Below are positions 7,835-17,270 of a DNA stretch of 64,000 nucleotides, one piece after another. The translations under genes were made by a program, and so were the position numbers. Position 1 is the first letter of the stretch. Each line of letters starts with the position of its first letter. The stretch comes from Alteromonas sp. MMG017 (GTDB lineage: Bacteria > Pseudomonadota > Gammaproteobacteria > Enterobacterales > Alteromonadaceae): contig NZ_JAGJDY010000007.1 in assembly GCF_018100795.1 (NCBI RefSeq), positions 186,001 through 250,000 of the forward strand. The letters run 5' to 3'. The notes under the pieces are model-generated. The model was not told the origin of the DNA. It saw only the letters and a program-made list of their open reading frames with translations, and made no database searches.

Positions 7835-9705
7835 AATTTCGATTTCCTTGTTTGCAGAAGCGTATAGCGCCCCATCGGGTTAAAACAAATTGTGGGTAGC
7901 CACCACGCCAATATAAAGCCTAGTAAGGGCATAAGCGTTTGTACTATCACGTACACCGCTGTTAACCTAGCACTGCTGCCCGATGCCGCTGCCACCGCTT
8001 CTGTAGTAACGGTAGCAATACGCCCACCAGTACTTAGTAAGGTAGGCAAATATTGGCTAAAACTAATGGCAAGCCCTAACGCAAAAGCCACCAGCATGGG
8101 GGCAAACAATAAGGGTAGTTTTATTTTTACAAACACCTGCCATGGCGTTTTCCCCATGCCGTAGGCAACTTGAATATATCTAGGGTCAAACTTACGATAA
8201 GCCACCGCTAACGAAATAAACACATAAGGCAAAACATACACAAGGTGGCTAATAAACAAATGAAACCACACCGCCTCGTTAAAATAAGCTAGTTGAAACC
8301 ACACTAAGCCATATAAAAACGCCACCCCTGGCACTAGCAGAGGTAAGAACAAAGTGAGTGACAGCAATGCCCCTGCCCACCCGTTAAAGTAAGACGAGGG
8401 TTTGCTTTTATCTCTGCTTTGCCCATTGCCCCCGTTTAAAGACTCTGCTTCTAATGCCAACGTAGCCACAATTACCGAAAAACCACTCACTATCACAGCA
8501 AGCAACACGGTATTGTTGAATGGGTCGGCCAGCGCAGCAAGCGTGGTTTTCCAATGCAGCAAAGTTAGCCCTTCTGGTAAAAAAGCAGGAAATTGCCAAA
8601 AGGTGGCAAAAGACCAGAGTAATGTACTGATAATAATCGAGAGTATTAGCAGCGTATAAATGGCCACTATGGCGTAGGCGACTATAGTGCTAAGAGTTTG
8701 CCCTGTATGCCGATGCCCATTTGTATAGAAGCGAACTTGTGCATGCTTCGCTACTTTTTCACCCACTATCCATACGCTAATAGCCACTAAAGTTACAGCG
8801 ACTTGAAGCAATGCAGCCGCCGATGCCTGAAAGCGCATCGACAAATCTACATGATTAAACCATTGCACTACCGCCACGGCTAACGTGGGCGGGTTATTGG
8901 GGCCTAACAATAAAGGAATTTCCACATTCGCCGTAGCATAAGCTAACACTGCCAATATAGGTAAACGTACTTGGGGATACACGATGGGGAAAATGGTTTT
9001 AAAGAACACGGTTACCGGCGAGTACCCTAGCGCCGTCGCACTATTAAAATAACCGTCTAACTTACGTTTAACGTGTGGCTGCGACATCACACTTACTGCC
9101 ATTAAAAACACAAAAGGCAGTTCTTTAAGTGCCAACGCAATAATAATAGATATACCGTAACTGTCGTACGGAAATGCCCACATCGGCGGCAATAGTGTGC
9201 TGGCGCCATCTACATTTGTTGCTTCACTTATCCCTATACTACTTAGTATGTTACTCACATTTGTAACAATGCTCGAAAAGAAGCCTGAAGGTGAAAGTAC
9301 AAACAACAGCGCAATGGCCGCAGCCGCATGGGGCAAGACTAATAGCGGACTTAACCAAGTTTGTAGCTTGTTTAAATAGGATGAACGATAAAACACCGCC
9401 AAGAGCAAAAAGGCACTCGCAACGGAAATCATGGTGGCTAATAAGCCGGAGGAAACCGATAACAATGCCATTTTACCCATGCCATCTATCGCAAATAGCT
9501 GAGCAAAAACACTGAAGGTAAAATGATGAGCATCCAGTGCCGGAAAATAACCAAAGGCAGGTAACACCACGCCAATTAGCCCCGCCAATACCGGCAGGCT
9601 TAACAGCAAAATAAGTAACACCCGTACAATCACCGTTATACGTTGAAAAAGCGTCATGCTGCGAAGCCATTGAGTTCGTGAAAGCACAGACATTAGAACC
9701 GACAT
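7831..9705 (-). CDS. ynjC: ABC transporter permease, double-length, YnjC-like
   Basis: The 624-residue inner-membrane protein contains two fused binding-protein-dependent permease halves, each with about six membrane segments. The EAA-like loops are near 225-245 (YFNSATALGYSP) and 525-545 (YIQVAYGMGKTPWQVF). A single polypeptide thus replaces the usual permease dimer, as in YnjC. It overlaps ynjB by one base upstream and ynjD by 4 bases downstream. Confidence 0.9.
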   Translation of the reverse strand: MSVLMSVLSRTQWLRSMTLFQRITVIVRVLLILLLSLPVLAGLIGVVLPAFGYFPALDAHHFTFSVFAQLFAIDGMGKMALLSVSSGLLATMISVASAFLLLAVFYRSSYLNKLQTWLSPLLVLPHAAAAIALLFVLSPSGFFSSIVTNVSNILSSIGISEATNVDGASTLLPPMWAFPYDSYGISIIIALALKELPFVFLMAVSVMSQPHVKRKLDGYFNSATALGYSPVTVFFKTIFPIVYPQVRLPILAVLAYATANVEIPLLLGPNNPPTLAVAVVQWFNHVDLSMRFQASAAALLQVAVTLVAISVWIVGEKVAKHAQVRFYTNGHRHTGQTLSTIVAYAIVAIYTLLILSIIISTLLWSFATFWQFPAFLPEGLTLLHWKTTLAALADPFNNTVLLAVIVSGFSVIVATLALEAESLNGGNGQSRDKSKPSSYFNGWAGALLSLTLFLPLLVPGVAFLYGLVWFQLAYFNEAVWFHLFISHLVYVLPYVFISLAVAYRKFDPRYIQVAYGMGKTPWQVFVKIKLPLLFAPMLVAFALGLAISFSQYLPTLLSTGGRIATVTTEAVAAASGSSARLTAVYVIVQTLMPLLGFILAWWLPTICFNPMGRYTLLQTRKSKL

Positions 9706-11129
9706 CAGAAACGCTCACCATAGCGTGCAAACCACGCTTGTCGTATCGCATCTGTCCAACTGCTATGAGGTTCAGCGAAAAGTGGTACTGTCTTTTCTTT
9801 GTTAAGTGCAGAAGCATGGTGTGATATGGGTTTAAACAACGCTTTGTCGTGGGCAGCTAGCATGGAAAAATCAAGTACTGAATCGTCACCCCATACCGCC
9901 AACTGCTGCTTTTTTGCTTGTGCTTGAGGAGATAATAAAAAATCCACCACTTGCTTAGCCGCTGCAACATTTTCGGTGTTATAGGTAATGCCGATAAAAT
10001 GCACGTTCGCTAAGCTGCCATCTTGCATCGCGTAAGTGCGAATGCTTTTAGGTAAGTCAAATCGGTTTACTGCACTGGGTATTTCGGCGGCGGTAAACGA
10101 AAATGCCAACAATAATTCGCTGGTTCCCATTAAACGCTGGAGTTGCGAAGCTTGGCGTACCATATAGTCCCCCTCTTTATACATCAGAGGGTGCAACGCA
10201 TCTAAATATTCAAAAAGCGCGGGGATGATTTTCGTTAATGCGTTGTCAGTTACCGGCTTATACAGCAAGTCTTGATGATCTTGATTTAACGCTATGGCCG
10301 CATACTTTAAAAAACTGATGCCTAAATAATCGTTGGGTAATGGGTAAGTAAATCGACCCGGGTATTGATTGGCAAAGGCAAGTAATTCATGAATATTGAG
10401 CGGAGGATTTTCTACAAACTGATTATTATAATAAAATACCATAGATGCCTTGCCCCACGGTGCTTCTTGCCCGTCGGTAGCAATACCAAAATCGGTGATC
10501 ATAGCAGGGTTACGAGCCGGGTTCGTGAGGGCAAAATTAGGAATGCTATTAGCCCAGTCTTTCAATAATAAATCGTGGCGTTTCATGGCAGCAAAATTTT
10601 CGCCATTAATCCAAATTAAGTTAACGCTACCTTGGTTGTTGTTACCCGCCGCTTTTTCAGCGAGTACCCGAGATACCGCATCGCTGGTATCGGCTAGTTT
10701 CACATGGTTCAAGGTAATATTATATTGGTCGCTTACTTGCTGGCCTACCCACTGAATATATCCATTCACTTGGGCACTGCCGCCCCACGCATGAAACTGC
10801 ACGGTAGGCGAATCGCCTAGCTTTTGATTAGAAGCTGGCGATTGATTTTGAAGCTGGCCTTTTAGTCGAGTGCTTGTTTGAACTTCAGGGTTTATTTGAC
10901 CTAGCGATTGTGCAGCCTCCGATCCATAAGCTAACGCCGTTGCAAGCATGGCGACGGCTATTGCGGTAAATACGGTTTTTAAGAGGCCTGTCACTTGAAC
11001 TGCTACATGAATAACTGATTGTACATTTACAGTCGATCTTGGTTTTACAGTTGGGGTAGTAAACAGGCACAGTGGCGTTAGACGAAACAAACTGCCTAAC
11101 GCCGCTAACATTAAATTACTCTTGGTCAT
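9705..11129 (-). CDS. ynjB: Periplasmic substrate-binding protein, YnjB-like
   Basis: The 474-residue reading frame encodes a type-II extracellular solute-binding protein. The segment after about residue 105 (FHAWGGSAQVNGYIQW) starts the mature fold and resembles YnjB. The only good signal-like helix is at about 48-68 (LLKTVFTAIAVAMLATALA), so the first 45 residues are odd. Either the ATG at 11129 is used with a long N-region, or translation begins at the GTG at 10994. The ATG overlaps the DUF547 gene end by 14 bases, which favours coupling. The ligand is unknown. Confidence 0.85.
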   Translation of the reverse strand: MTKSNLMLAALGSLFRLTPLCLFTTPTVKPRSTVNVQSVIHVAVQVTGLLKTVFTAIAVAMLATALAYGSEAAQSLGQINPEVQTSTRLKGQLQNQSPASNQKLGDSPTVQFHAWGGSAQVNGYIQWVGQQVSDQYNITLNHVKLADTSDAVSRVLAEKAAGNNNQGSVNLIWINGENFAAMKRHDLLLKDWANSIPNFALTNPARNPAMITDFGIATDGQEAPWGKASMVFYYNNQFVENPPLNIHELLAFANQYPGRFTYPLPNDYLGISFLKYAAIALNQDHQDLLYKPVTDNALTKIIPALFEYLDALHPLMYKEGDYMVRQASQLQRLMGTSELLLAFSFTAAEIPSAVNRFDLPKSIRTYAMQDGSLANVHFIGITYNTENVAAAKQVVDFLLSPQAQAKKQQLAVWGDDSVLDFSMLAAHDKALFKPISHHASALNKEKTVPLFAEPHSSWTDAIRQAWFARYGERF

Positions 11130-12045
11130 TCAATGCCCAGTTGTAATCCAAAAACTCAATTTCGCTATTACCAGACTTAATCGCTTTTATGTCATCGTTA
11201 TCAAGTGACTTACCATCGTTGGATGATAATGCACTGCCATAATGAGCAAGAAACCCATTGAGGCTTGATGAATCACGCCATTTCATTTCGAAGTCGTCTT
11301 TATACCAACTGAAAATTTTCGAAATGTGTAGCGTATTCCCATCGTAATAGTTGCGGCTATTGTCAGATAAGAAACGAACGGTTTGCTGTTCTAATTGTTC
11401 ATCTAACTTATCGCCCACATAGGCTTCTTCACGTAATGCAGGGCAACCAATACTCGCGCAGTTTACCGCAAAGTGAATACGAGGTTCGTTATACACACCC
11501 TTTTCACGAATGAGCCCGTGCTCTATATCATCAAGGCTGCGTTTTTTACCCAATAACACAGCAAACTCTTGTTTCCATGGTGACGAAAAGAAACCCCCAA
11601 TGTCACGAATAGAGGTTAAATCAGGGTAGCGAGTTAATATTAAATCGATGGTATACGCATTGTACGCATTAATTAAAAACGCTAACTGCGTGTTTTGATC
11701 CCACTGTTCAAACGTATCTTGTGACACTGCTGATAAGCTTTTTAGATAAGCAGTGAGTTCAGTTTGAGACGATTTAAAGCCCGCATAAACAACTTGTGTG
11801 CTCGTGCCTTTAGAGCTTATACCTTGCAAGTCCGCCTCTCCATCCCCCCTGCCTTTATCAACAGGGTTAATAGGCACAACGTATTTAGCTAGCATTGCTG
11901 AAAAGGGTTGGTGTAGAGAAGCTTCAGCGTGAGCTACCACTGGCATAACCAGTAGTAACGCACCCATTGCATATGAAGCTAACCTTGACGCTAAGGTTGA
12001 CTCTAGCGCTGTTTTTTTGAGCTTTATCGCATTAATAGGAAACAT
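11116..12045 (-). CDS. DUF547 domain protein, exported
   Basis: From the ATG at 12045 the protein is about 309 residues. It has a signal-peptide-like N-terminus (LASYAMGALLLVMPVVAHA) and a DUF547 domain recognisable by NCASIGCPALREEAY. An in-frame extension reaches 12096 but would overlap the upstream gene, so I prefer the internal ATG, with a GTG near 12066 as an alternative. DUF547 proteins are probably periplasmic and share papain-like features, without an assigned reaction. It lies 16 bases after the VTT-FAD fusion and overlaps ynjB. Confidence 0.85.
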   Translation of the reverse strand: MFPINAIKLKKTALESTLASRLASYAMGALLLVMPVVAHAEASLHQPFSAMLAKYVVPINPVDKGRGDGEADLQGISSKGTSTQVVYAGFKSSQTELTAYLKSLSAVSQDTFEQWDQNTQLAFLINAYNAYTIDLILTRYPDLTSIRDIGGFFSSPWKQEFAVLLGKKRSLDDIEHGLIREKGVYNEPRIHFAVNCASIGCPALREEAYVGDKLDEQLEQQTVRFLSDNSRNYYDGNTLHISKIFSWYKDDFEMKWRDSSSLNGFLAHYGSALSSNDGKSLDNDDIKAIKSGNSEIEFLDYNWALNDQE

Positions 12046-12061
12046 AATATTTACTCGCTTA

Positions 12062-14215
12062 TTAACCACGACGCCACGTGTGGAATTTTTCCACATAGCT
12101 TAGTAACTTTTCTGGTTTATTCGCACGCTTCCAAGTACCTGCGGTGTTTTTAGCCCCTTCAGCCCACGTTGGGTACGCGTGAATAGTGCCGAGTAACTTG
12201 TTTAAGCCCAAATCGTGCTTCATGGCTAATACAAATTCTGCTAATAAATCACCAGCGTGTTCAGAAACAATGGTTACCCCTAAAATTTTATCCTTGCCCG
12301 GCGGAGTAAGTACTTTAATGAAACCTTTAATTGCGCTCTCAGCAATGGCTCTATCAAGCTCTTCAAACTCGTAGCGAGTTACTTCAACGTCAATACCCTG
12401 CTCTGCTGCATCGTTTTCATTAAGGCCTACCCGTGCCACTTCGGGGTCGATAAAGGTCGTCCATGGGATAACACGGTAATCTACTTTGAATTTTTTGAAG
12501 GTACCAAACAAGGCATTTACCGCGGCATACCATGCATGGTGTGCAGCAACGTGAGTAAACTGATACGGCCCTACTACATCGCCCGCCGCAAAGATGTTCG
12601 GCATTAAGGTTTGTAGGTATTCATCGGTTTCGATAGTGCGATCAAACTGAATGCCTAACTCTTTTAAACCAAAGCCGTCAAGACGTGCTTTACGCCCTAC
12701 CGCCACGATGACTTCATCATATTCAATCGCGCTTTCATTGCCGTCTTTGGCGACTACAAGGGTTTTAACGCCACCTTTATTTTCAAAACGAAGGGCGTCA
12801 TGGCTAGTTAATACGTTCACGCCACTATCGCGAAGTACGGCTTCTGAAAATTCAGCGACTTCTTTATCTTCTCGGCCCATAAGGTGCGGTGCACGTTCAA
12901 CTTGGGTTACTTCACTGCCTAAGCGTGCGAAGGCTTGTGCTAGTTCACACCCAATTGGGCCGCCACCTAATACAATCATGCGTTTAGGGGTTTCATCTAA
13001 CTCAGCAAAACGGCTCCACAAAGTATCAGATGTTACATAGCCGCTCTCTTCAATACCCGGCAACGGTGGTACAAATGGGCTTGCACCTGTCGCCACAACA
13101 ATGCTTTTGGTGGTTAGGGTTTGCATGCCGCCGTCGTTTTGCTTAATTTCTACCGTCCAAGGGTCGATAATTTTTGCGTAGCCTTTTACCACATCTACCC
13201 CTAAACCTGTGTAACGCTCTACACTGTCTACCGGCGCAATAGTAGCAATAACATTATGTACACGCTGCATCACTGTTTTAAAAGACATAGTAGGTTCAAC
13301 ACCGTGCAAACCGTAATTTTCAGCGTTACGCATCTGGTTAGCTACTTTGGCAGTTTTGATGAGAGCTTTACTTGGTACGCAACCATAGTTCAAACAGTCA
13401 CCGCCCATTTCACCGGCTTCCACAAGCGTTACTTTTGCTTTTACCGCTGCAGCGATATAACTGGTGACTAAGCCACCCGCGCCAGCACCAATAACAATAA
13501 GGTTTCTGTCAAATTTAGCGGGTTTTTTATAGCCTTTGTAAACGCGGCGGCGTTCAACAAATGCCACAATGGCTTTGGCAATCCACGGGAATATACCGAG
13601 TAATACAAACGATAAAATAAGCCCCGGCGATACAATGCCCGACAAGCTGTCTATTTGCGCAAGCTGTGTACCCGCATTCACGTAAACCACGGTGCCAGCC
13701 AACATACCGACTTGGCTTACCCAGTAGAATGTCCATGTTTTAATTGATGTTAAACCCATTAATAGGTTTATTAGAAAAAACGGGAAGACGGGCACTAAGC
13801 GTAATGTGAACAAGTAGAACGCGCCTTGTTTTTCAACACCTTCATCAATCTTTTTAAGCTTTTCTCCAAAACGCTTTCTTACCGTATCGCGCAGAATAAA
13901 GCGTGCCACTAAAAAGGCTACGGTAGCCCCTACGCTTGAAGCAAAAGACACAATAATAAAGCCTTGCACCAGCCCAAATAAAGCACCTGCGGCTAAGGTA
14001 AGAATGGCCGCACCAGGCAACGACAAAGCCGTTACTGCCACATAAATCGCGAAGAACACACCAATACTCACAAGTGGGTTTTCTTCAATTTGTTGTGTGA
14101 AGGTATCTAATGACCCTTTCAACCCTTCAAGGGTAAGATAGGTATTTAGATCAAAGTAAAAAAAGCCAATAACGGCAGCCACCAATACGGCGACAAGTGC
14201 AATTTTCTTGAACAT
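12062..14215 (-). CDS. VTT (TVP38/TMEM64) membrane domain fused to FAD-dependent disulfide oxidoreductase
   Basis: Residues 1-225 form a TVP38/TMEM64-type membrane domain (VTT/DedA-like) with several hydrophobic helices and the GAAILTLAAGALFG and RLVPVFPFFLINLLMG regions. Residues 237-717 are a mercuric-reductase-like flavoprotein with an FAD-binding GAGAGG, the redox pair C274/C279 in GGDCLNYGCVPSK, an NAD(P) site GGGPIGCELA and a C-terminal dimerisation domain (FAAGDVVGPYQFTH). It should be a membrane-anchored NAD(P)H-dependent reductase. The Hg-binding N-terminal CxxC and C-terminal vicinal cysteines of MerA are not visible. It is the second gene of the operon, 20 bases after the TonB receptor. 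Confidence 0.92.
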   Translation of the reverse strand: MFKKIALVAVLVAAVIGFFYFDLNTYLTLEGLKGSLDTFTQQIEENPLVSIGVFFAIYVAVTALSLPGAAILTLAAGALFGLVQGFIIVSFASSVGATVAFLVARFILRDTVRKRFGEKLKKIDEGVEKQGAFYLFTLRLVPVFPFFLINLLMGLTSIKTWTFYWVSQVGMLAGTVVYVNAGTQLAQIDSLSGIVSPGLILSFVLLGIFPWIAKAIVAFVERRRVYKGYKKPAKFDRNLIVIGAGAGGLVTSYIAAAVKAKVTLVEAGEMGGDCLNYGCVPSKALIKTAKVANQMRNAENYGLHGVEPTMSFKTVMQRVHNVIATIAPVDSVERYTGLGVDVVKGYAKIIDPWTVEIKQNDGGMQTLTTKSIVVATGASPFVPPLPGIEESGYVTSDTLWSRFAELDETPKRMIVLGGGPIGCELAQAFARLGSEVTQVERAPHLMGREDKEVAEFSEAVLRDSGVNVLTSHDALRFENKGGVKTLVVAKDGNESAIEYDEVIVAVGRKARLDGFGLKELGIQFDRTIETDEYLQTLMPNIFAAGDVVGPYQFTHVAAHHAWYAAVNALFGTFKKFKVDYRVIPWTTFIDPEVARVGLNENDAAEQGIDVEVTRYEFEELDRAIAESAIKGFIKVLTPPGKDKILGVTIVSEHAGDLLAEFVLAMKHDLGLNKLLGTIHAYPTWAEGAKNTAGTWKRANKPEKLLSYVEKFHTWRRG

Positions 14216-14235
14216 GTTTTATTCCTTAATTGCGC

Positions 14236-16599
14236 TTAAAACGCGTATTGCATAGTGAATTGAACGTGGCGAGGCGTGTTCGGCATAGCCAAGGTAGCGC
14301 CAAAGTAGCCTCCCTCAAACACAGGCTGCCAATTCTCTTCATCGGTAATATTAATAACATCAATACGTAGGCGCATATCATCACTAACTTGATAATCGGC
14401 ATTTACATCAATGTTGATTTGGTCTCGAATAAATACGGTTTGTAGAAAGTCGAGTGGGAACGACTTAGTGTATAAGGCCGAGGCACCAACTTGTAAATCA
14501 TCGGTAAGTTGCCAGCCAGCATTAATTGACACTATTTGCGATGGAATACCCTGCACTAACGAGTCAGACGGAGCAAACGCTGCAAAAGACGGCGACCCTA
14601 CACCATTACCTTCAATAATATCTGGTCGGCTATCGTCAAAAGCATCGGCGATTTGCGCGGTATCTTGGAAAGAGGCCGAATCATCAAAACGTGCATCTAA
14701 ATAACTGTATGCCGCATTTACCCATACATCTTGCCCTTGGTAGAAAACTTGTAGCTCAGCGCCTTTGGTTTTCACGCCACTGTTACTACCATCACGGTTA
14801 CGAAGGCTACGTGTCTGATCAAACACCGATACCTCACCATACCAATGACTATCAGGAGAATACTTGAGCCCTACTTCATAAAGGGTATTTTCAGTGGCAA
14901 AGTTTAGCGGGTTGATTTCGTTTGCACTGGTAAGTGTGGTGCCACCAGCCATGCTATTTGACGTGGCATCATTTTCTGACCACGCCACATAAGCATTAAG
15001 TGATTTTGTCAGCTTGTACACCGCACTTAGTTGTACACTTTCAAGTATATCGTTATAAGTGTCAGAAGCCACAACGACACCTTCAGGAGCAAGCGGATCT
15101 CGCGCTTCTACATCGTAATAGTCAAATCTAACACCGGCAATGGTTGAAAACGATTCTGTCCATTGAGAGCGCTGCTGAAACGCTAAGCCAGTTTGTAGGG
15201 TGGTTGAATCGGTAGTGTCAGATAGATTGTAATCCCCTGCACCATCGCCATCTACATCGTACTGTCCACCAGGTGAAACAAAAATACCGGGGCGAAGCTC
15301 AACCAAGCGGGCTTTCTGTGCATCGGTTAACGGAATTACGCGATTACTTAACGGACCAGTTAAATCTACTGGACTGTCAGCTTCAGTCGTAAACTGGCTG
15401 TAACCTAAAACATCGTTGTAACGCAGCGCTAAACCGAATGTGGTAGTTTGCTTATCATTCCAAACCACATCTAATTCAGTGCGATTCTCGAACGCATCGG
15501 CACCATCTACAATCTCTACAAAACTATTTTGTGCAATCTCTTCACGGGTAAGGTGCTGATAGTACGTCATGTTTCGTAATACAAGGCTGTCTGAAAACTG
15601 ATGAGATAAGTTGCTTCGAAGAACGGTAGACTCAGCGCCATTAATATCATCAGGATGGGTATAAACTTGGCTGCGGGGAATAACCACTTCACCGGTAGGC
15701 GAAATAATAGCGCCAGCACCAGGTACGTTACTACCATTCGCTTGTACACCTTGGCCTGTTATATAAAGGTTGTTATCAATCAGGTTTTGCGTGGGGCGAT
15801 TAATACCTGCAATATCGGGGTACTCGGCATCATAATATTCTGCGCTTATATCCCAGGTTGTAGCATTACTCGGTGTGTATCTATATGCAATGAACAGGTT
15901 TTTGCTTTCACGCTCTGCAAAATCAAAGAAGCTATCGTGATCTAACCATTCAGCGCTTACTCGAATACCGCTTTTGCCTTCTTCAATGGCAGTACCATAA
16001 TCAAGCTGCGCTGAATATTGATCCCAGCGACCTGCTCTTAATGTGATATTGCCTTCGGTTCCTGCTGTTGGGGCGGTTTTGGTTTGCAGATTCACAAAGC
16101 CGCCATTTCGCTGTGTACTACCGAAAAGTACCGGCGATGGACCTTTCACCACATCTAATTGTTCAACACTGTTGAAAGAAACCGGTAAACCAAAACCGTT
16201 GTTACCCGACTGACGGCGAATTCCATCTTGAAATAGCTCCCCCAACTGGCCACGAATACTAGGCAAGCTAGGCGTACCAAAACCGCTAGATGCATAGGCG
16301 TTCGGCGCGGCTTTAACAATATCATGTAAGGTATTGATGTTTAGCGCATCCATAGCTTCAGCCGATAAAGACGTTACTGCTCGTGGCGTATCGGCTGCCG
16401 ACATCCCAGCGCCAAATAAACCACTTAGCGTATTGTCGCCAGGGTTTAACGGGTTTAGCGCTTGCTGATTTCCAGTAACCTCAACGACTTCTATGTCATT
16501 TGCATCGATGGTATCAAGCGTGTCAGCTTGCTGAGCTTGCAGCCCTTGGCTTACAGATAGAGCCAGTGCACTGATGGCAAGCCCAATATTATTTTTCAT
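14236..16599 (-). CDS. TonB-dependent receptor
   Basis: From the ATG at 16599 the protein is about 787 residues with the signal peptide MKNNIGLAISALALSVSQG. An in-frame upstream extension to 16644 lacks a signal peptide at its start. A TonB-box-like VEVVEVTG, a plug domain (about 60-200) and a 22-strand barrel ending in the typical terminal phenylalanine (MQYAF) follow. It takes up a TonB-dependent ligand across the outer membrane. It heads the eight-gene minus-strand unit, so it probably imports what YnjBCD carries. A perfect 22-bp tandem repeat lies 85 bases upstream. Confidence 0.92.
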   Translation of the reverse strand: MKNNIGLAISALALSVSQGLQAQQADTLDTIDANDIEVVEVTGNQQALNPLNPGDNTLSGLFGAGMSAADTPRAVTSLSAEAMDALNINTLHDIVKAAPNAYASSGFGTPSLPSIRGQLGELFQDGIRRQSGNNGFGLPVSFNSVEQLDVVKGPSPVLFGSTQRNGGFVNLQTKTAPTAGTEGNITLRAGRWDQYSAQLDYGTAIEEGKSGIRVSAEWLDHDSFFDFAERESKNLFIAYRYTPSNATTWDISAEYYDAEYPDIAGINRPTQNLIDNNLYITGQGVQANGSNVPGAGAIISPTGEVVIPRSQVYTHPDDINGAESTVLRSNLSHQFSDSLVLRNMTYYQHLTREEIAQNSFVEIVDGADAFENRTELDVVWNDKQTTTFGLALRYNDVLGYSQFTTEADSPVDLTGPLSNRVIPLTDAQKARLVELRPGIFVSPGGQYDVDGDGAGDYNLSDTTDSTTLQTGLAFQQRSQWTESFSTIAGVRFDYYDVEARDPLAPEGVVVASDTYNDILESVQLSAVYKLTKSLNAYVAWSENDATSNSMAGGTTLTSANEINPLNFATENTLYEVGLKYSPDSHWYGEVSVFDQTRSLRNRDGSNSGVKTKGAELQVFYQGQDVWVNAAYSYLDARFDDSASFQDTAQIADAFDDSRPDIIEGNGVGSPSFAAFAPSDSLVQGIPSQIVSINAGWQLTDDLQVGASALYTKSFPLDFLQTVFIRDQINIDVNADYQVSDDMRLRIDVINITDEENWQPVFEGGYFGATLAMPNTPRHVQFTMQYAF

Positions 16600-16683
16600 T
16601 CGTATTTTTACCTTACAAGATTGCTTACTCGACAAGACCGACACCCGGCTAAAAATATTTCATAAGCATATTTATTTTTTTTC

Positions 16684-16734
16684 TATGAAAGTTTTTGAAA
16701 TTTAATATGAAAGTTTTTGAAATTTAATATGAAA
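16684..16734. repeat. 22-bp perfect tandem repeat in divergent promoter region
   Basis: The unit starting TATGAAAGTTTTTG repeats exactly with a 22-bp period at 16684 and 16706, followed by a 7-base partial copy at 16728. The array sits between the TonB receptor start (16599, minus) and the DoxX-like gene start (16776, plus). A period of about two helical turns on one DNA face suggests direct-repeat regulator sites, but no known consensus is recognised. Confidence 0.75.
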
Positions 16735-16775
16735 ACGCCCGTTCTTTATCGCTACACAAATAAATAGGAGTTACA

Positions 16776-17192
16776 ATGCAATCTCAACAAACCACTGATA
16801 TTTCTAATCGCCTCAGTTGGTCTCTACTCGCCCTTCGTGTTTCTGTTTTCATTGTTATGTTCGTATGGACATTAGACAAATTCGTAAACCCAGCGCACAG
16901 CATGAAAATCTTTCAACATTTTTATTCAATTGGTGGCGTACCAGAGACGGCCGTGTACATTTTAGGTGCATTTCAGTTGGCATTGGTCCTTGCTTTCGTT
17001 GTCGGTATAGCAAAGCGTTACACCTACGGTTTAATTTTCTTGCTTCACGGCGGATCTACGTTGTCGGCTTTCGCACAATACTTTGATGCCTTCAATAACT
17101 TGTTATTTTTCGCTGCATGGCCAATGTGGGCGGCATGTTTTGCGCTTTATATACTTCGCGACGCAGATACACGTTTTGCTTTAGGTAAGTAA
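16776..17192 (+). CDS. DoxX-like small membrane protein
   Basis: The 138-residue protein has about four membrane segments. The first contains the acidic/aromatic VWTLDKFVNP, as in DoxX-type proteins. A good AGGAG precedes the ATG. It is transcribed divergently from the TonB/ynj-like operon and shares its repeat-bearing promoter region, so co-regulation is possible. The function is unknown; DoxX-family members are linked to redox or membrane-quinone processes. Confidence 0.7.
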   Translation: MQSQQTTDISNRLSWSLLALRVSVFIVMFVWTLDKFVNPAHSMKIFQHFYSIGGVPETAVYILGAFQLALVLAFVVGIAKRYTYGLIFLLHGGSTLSAFAQYFDAFNNLLFFAAWPMWAACFALYILRDADTRFALGK

Positions 17193-17270
17193 ACCCTATT
17201 AGCACAACTATTCGCATGGTTGTAAAGCAGCTGTACAAAGTAAATAAATATTTACTTATATATAGCAGGT

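Noticed and set aside
9473-9817. Open frame of 114 codons on the minus strand across the ynjB-ynjC junction
   Set aside because: It overlaps both well-supported transporter genes in another frame and has no family resemblance.
16684-16734. CRISPR or transposon terminal repeat
   Set aside because: It is a short AT-rich tandem repeat without spacers, target duplications or a transposase.
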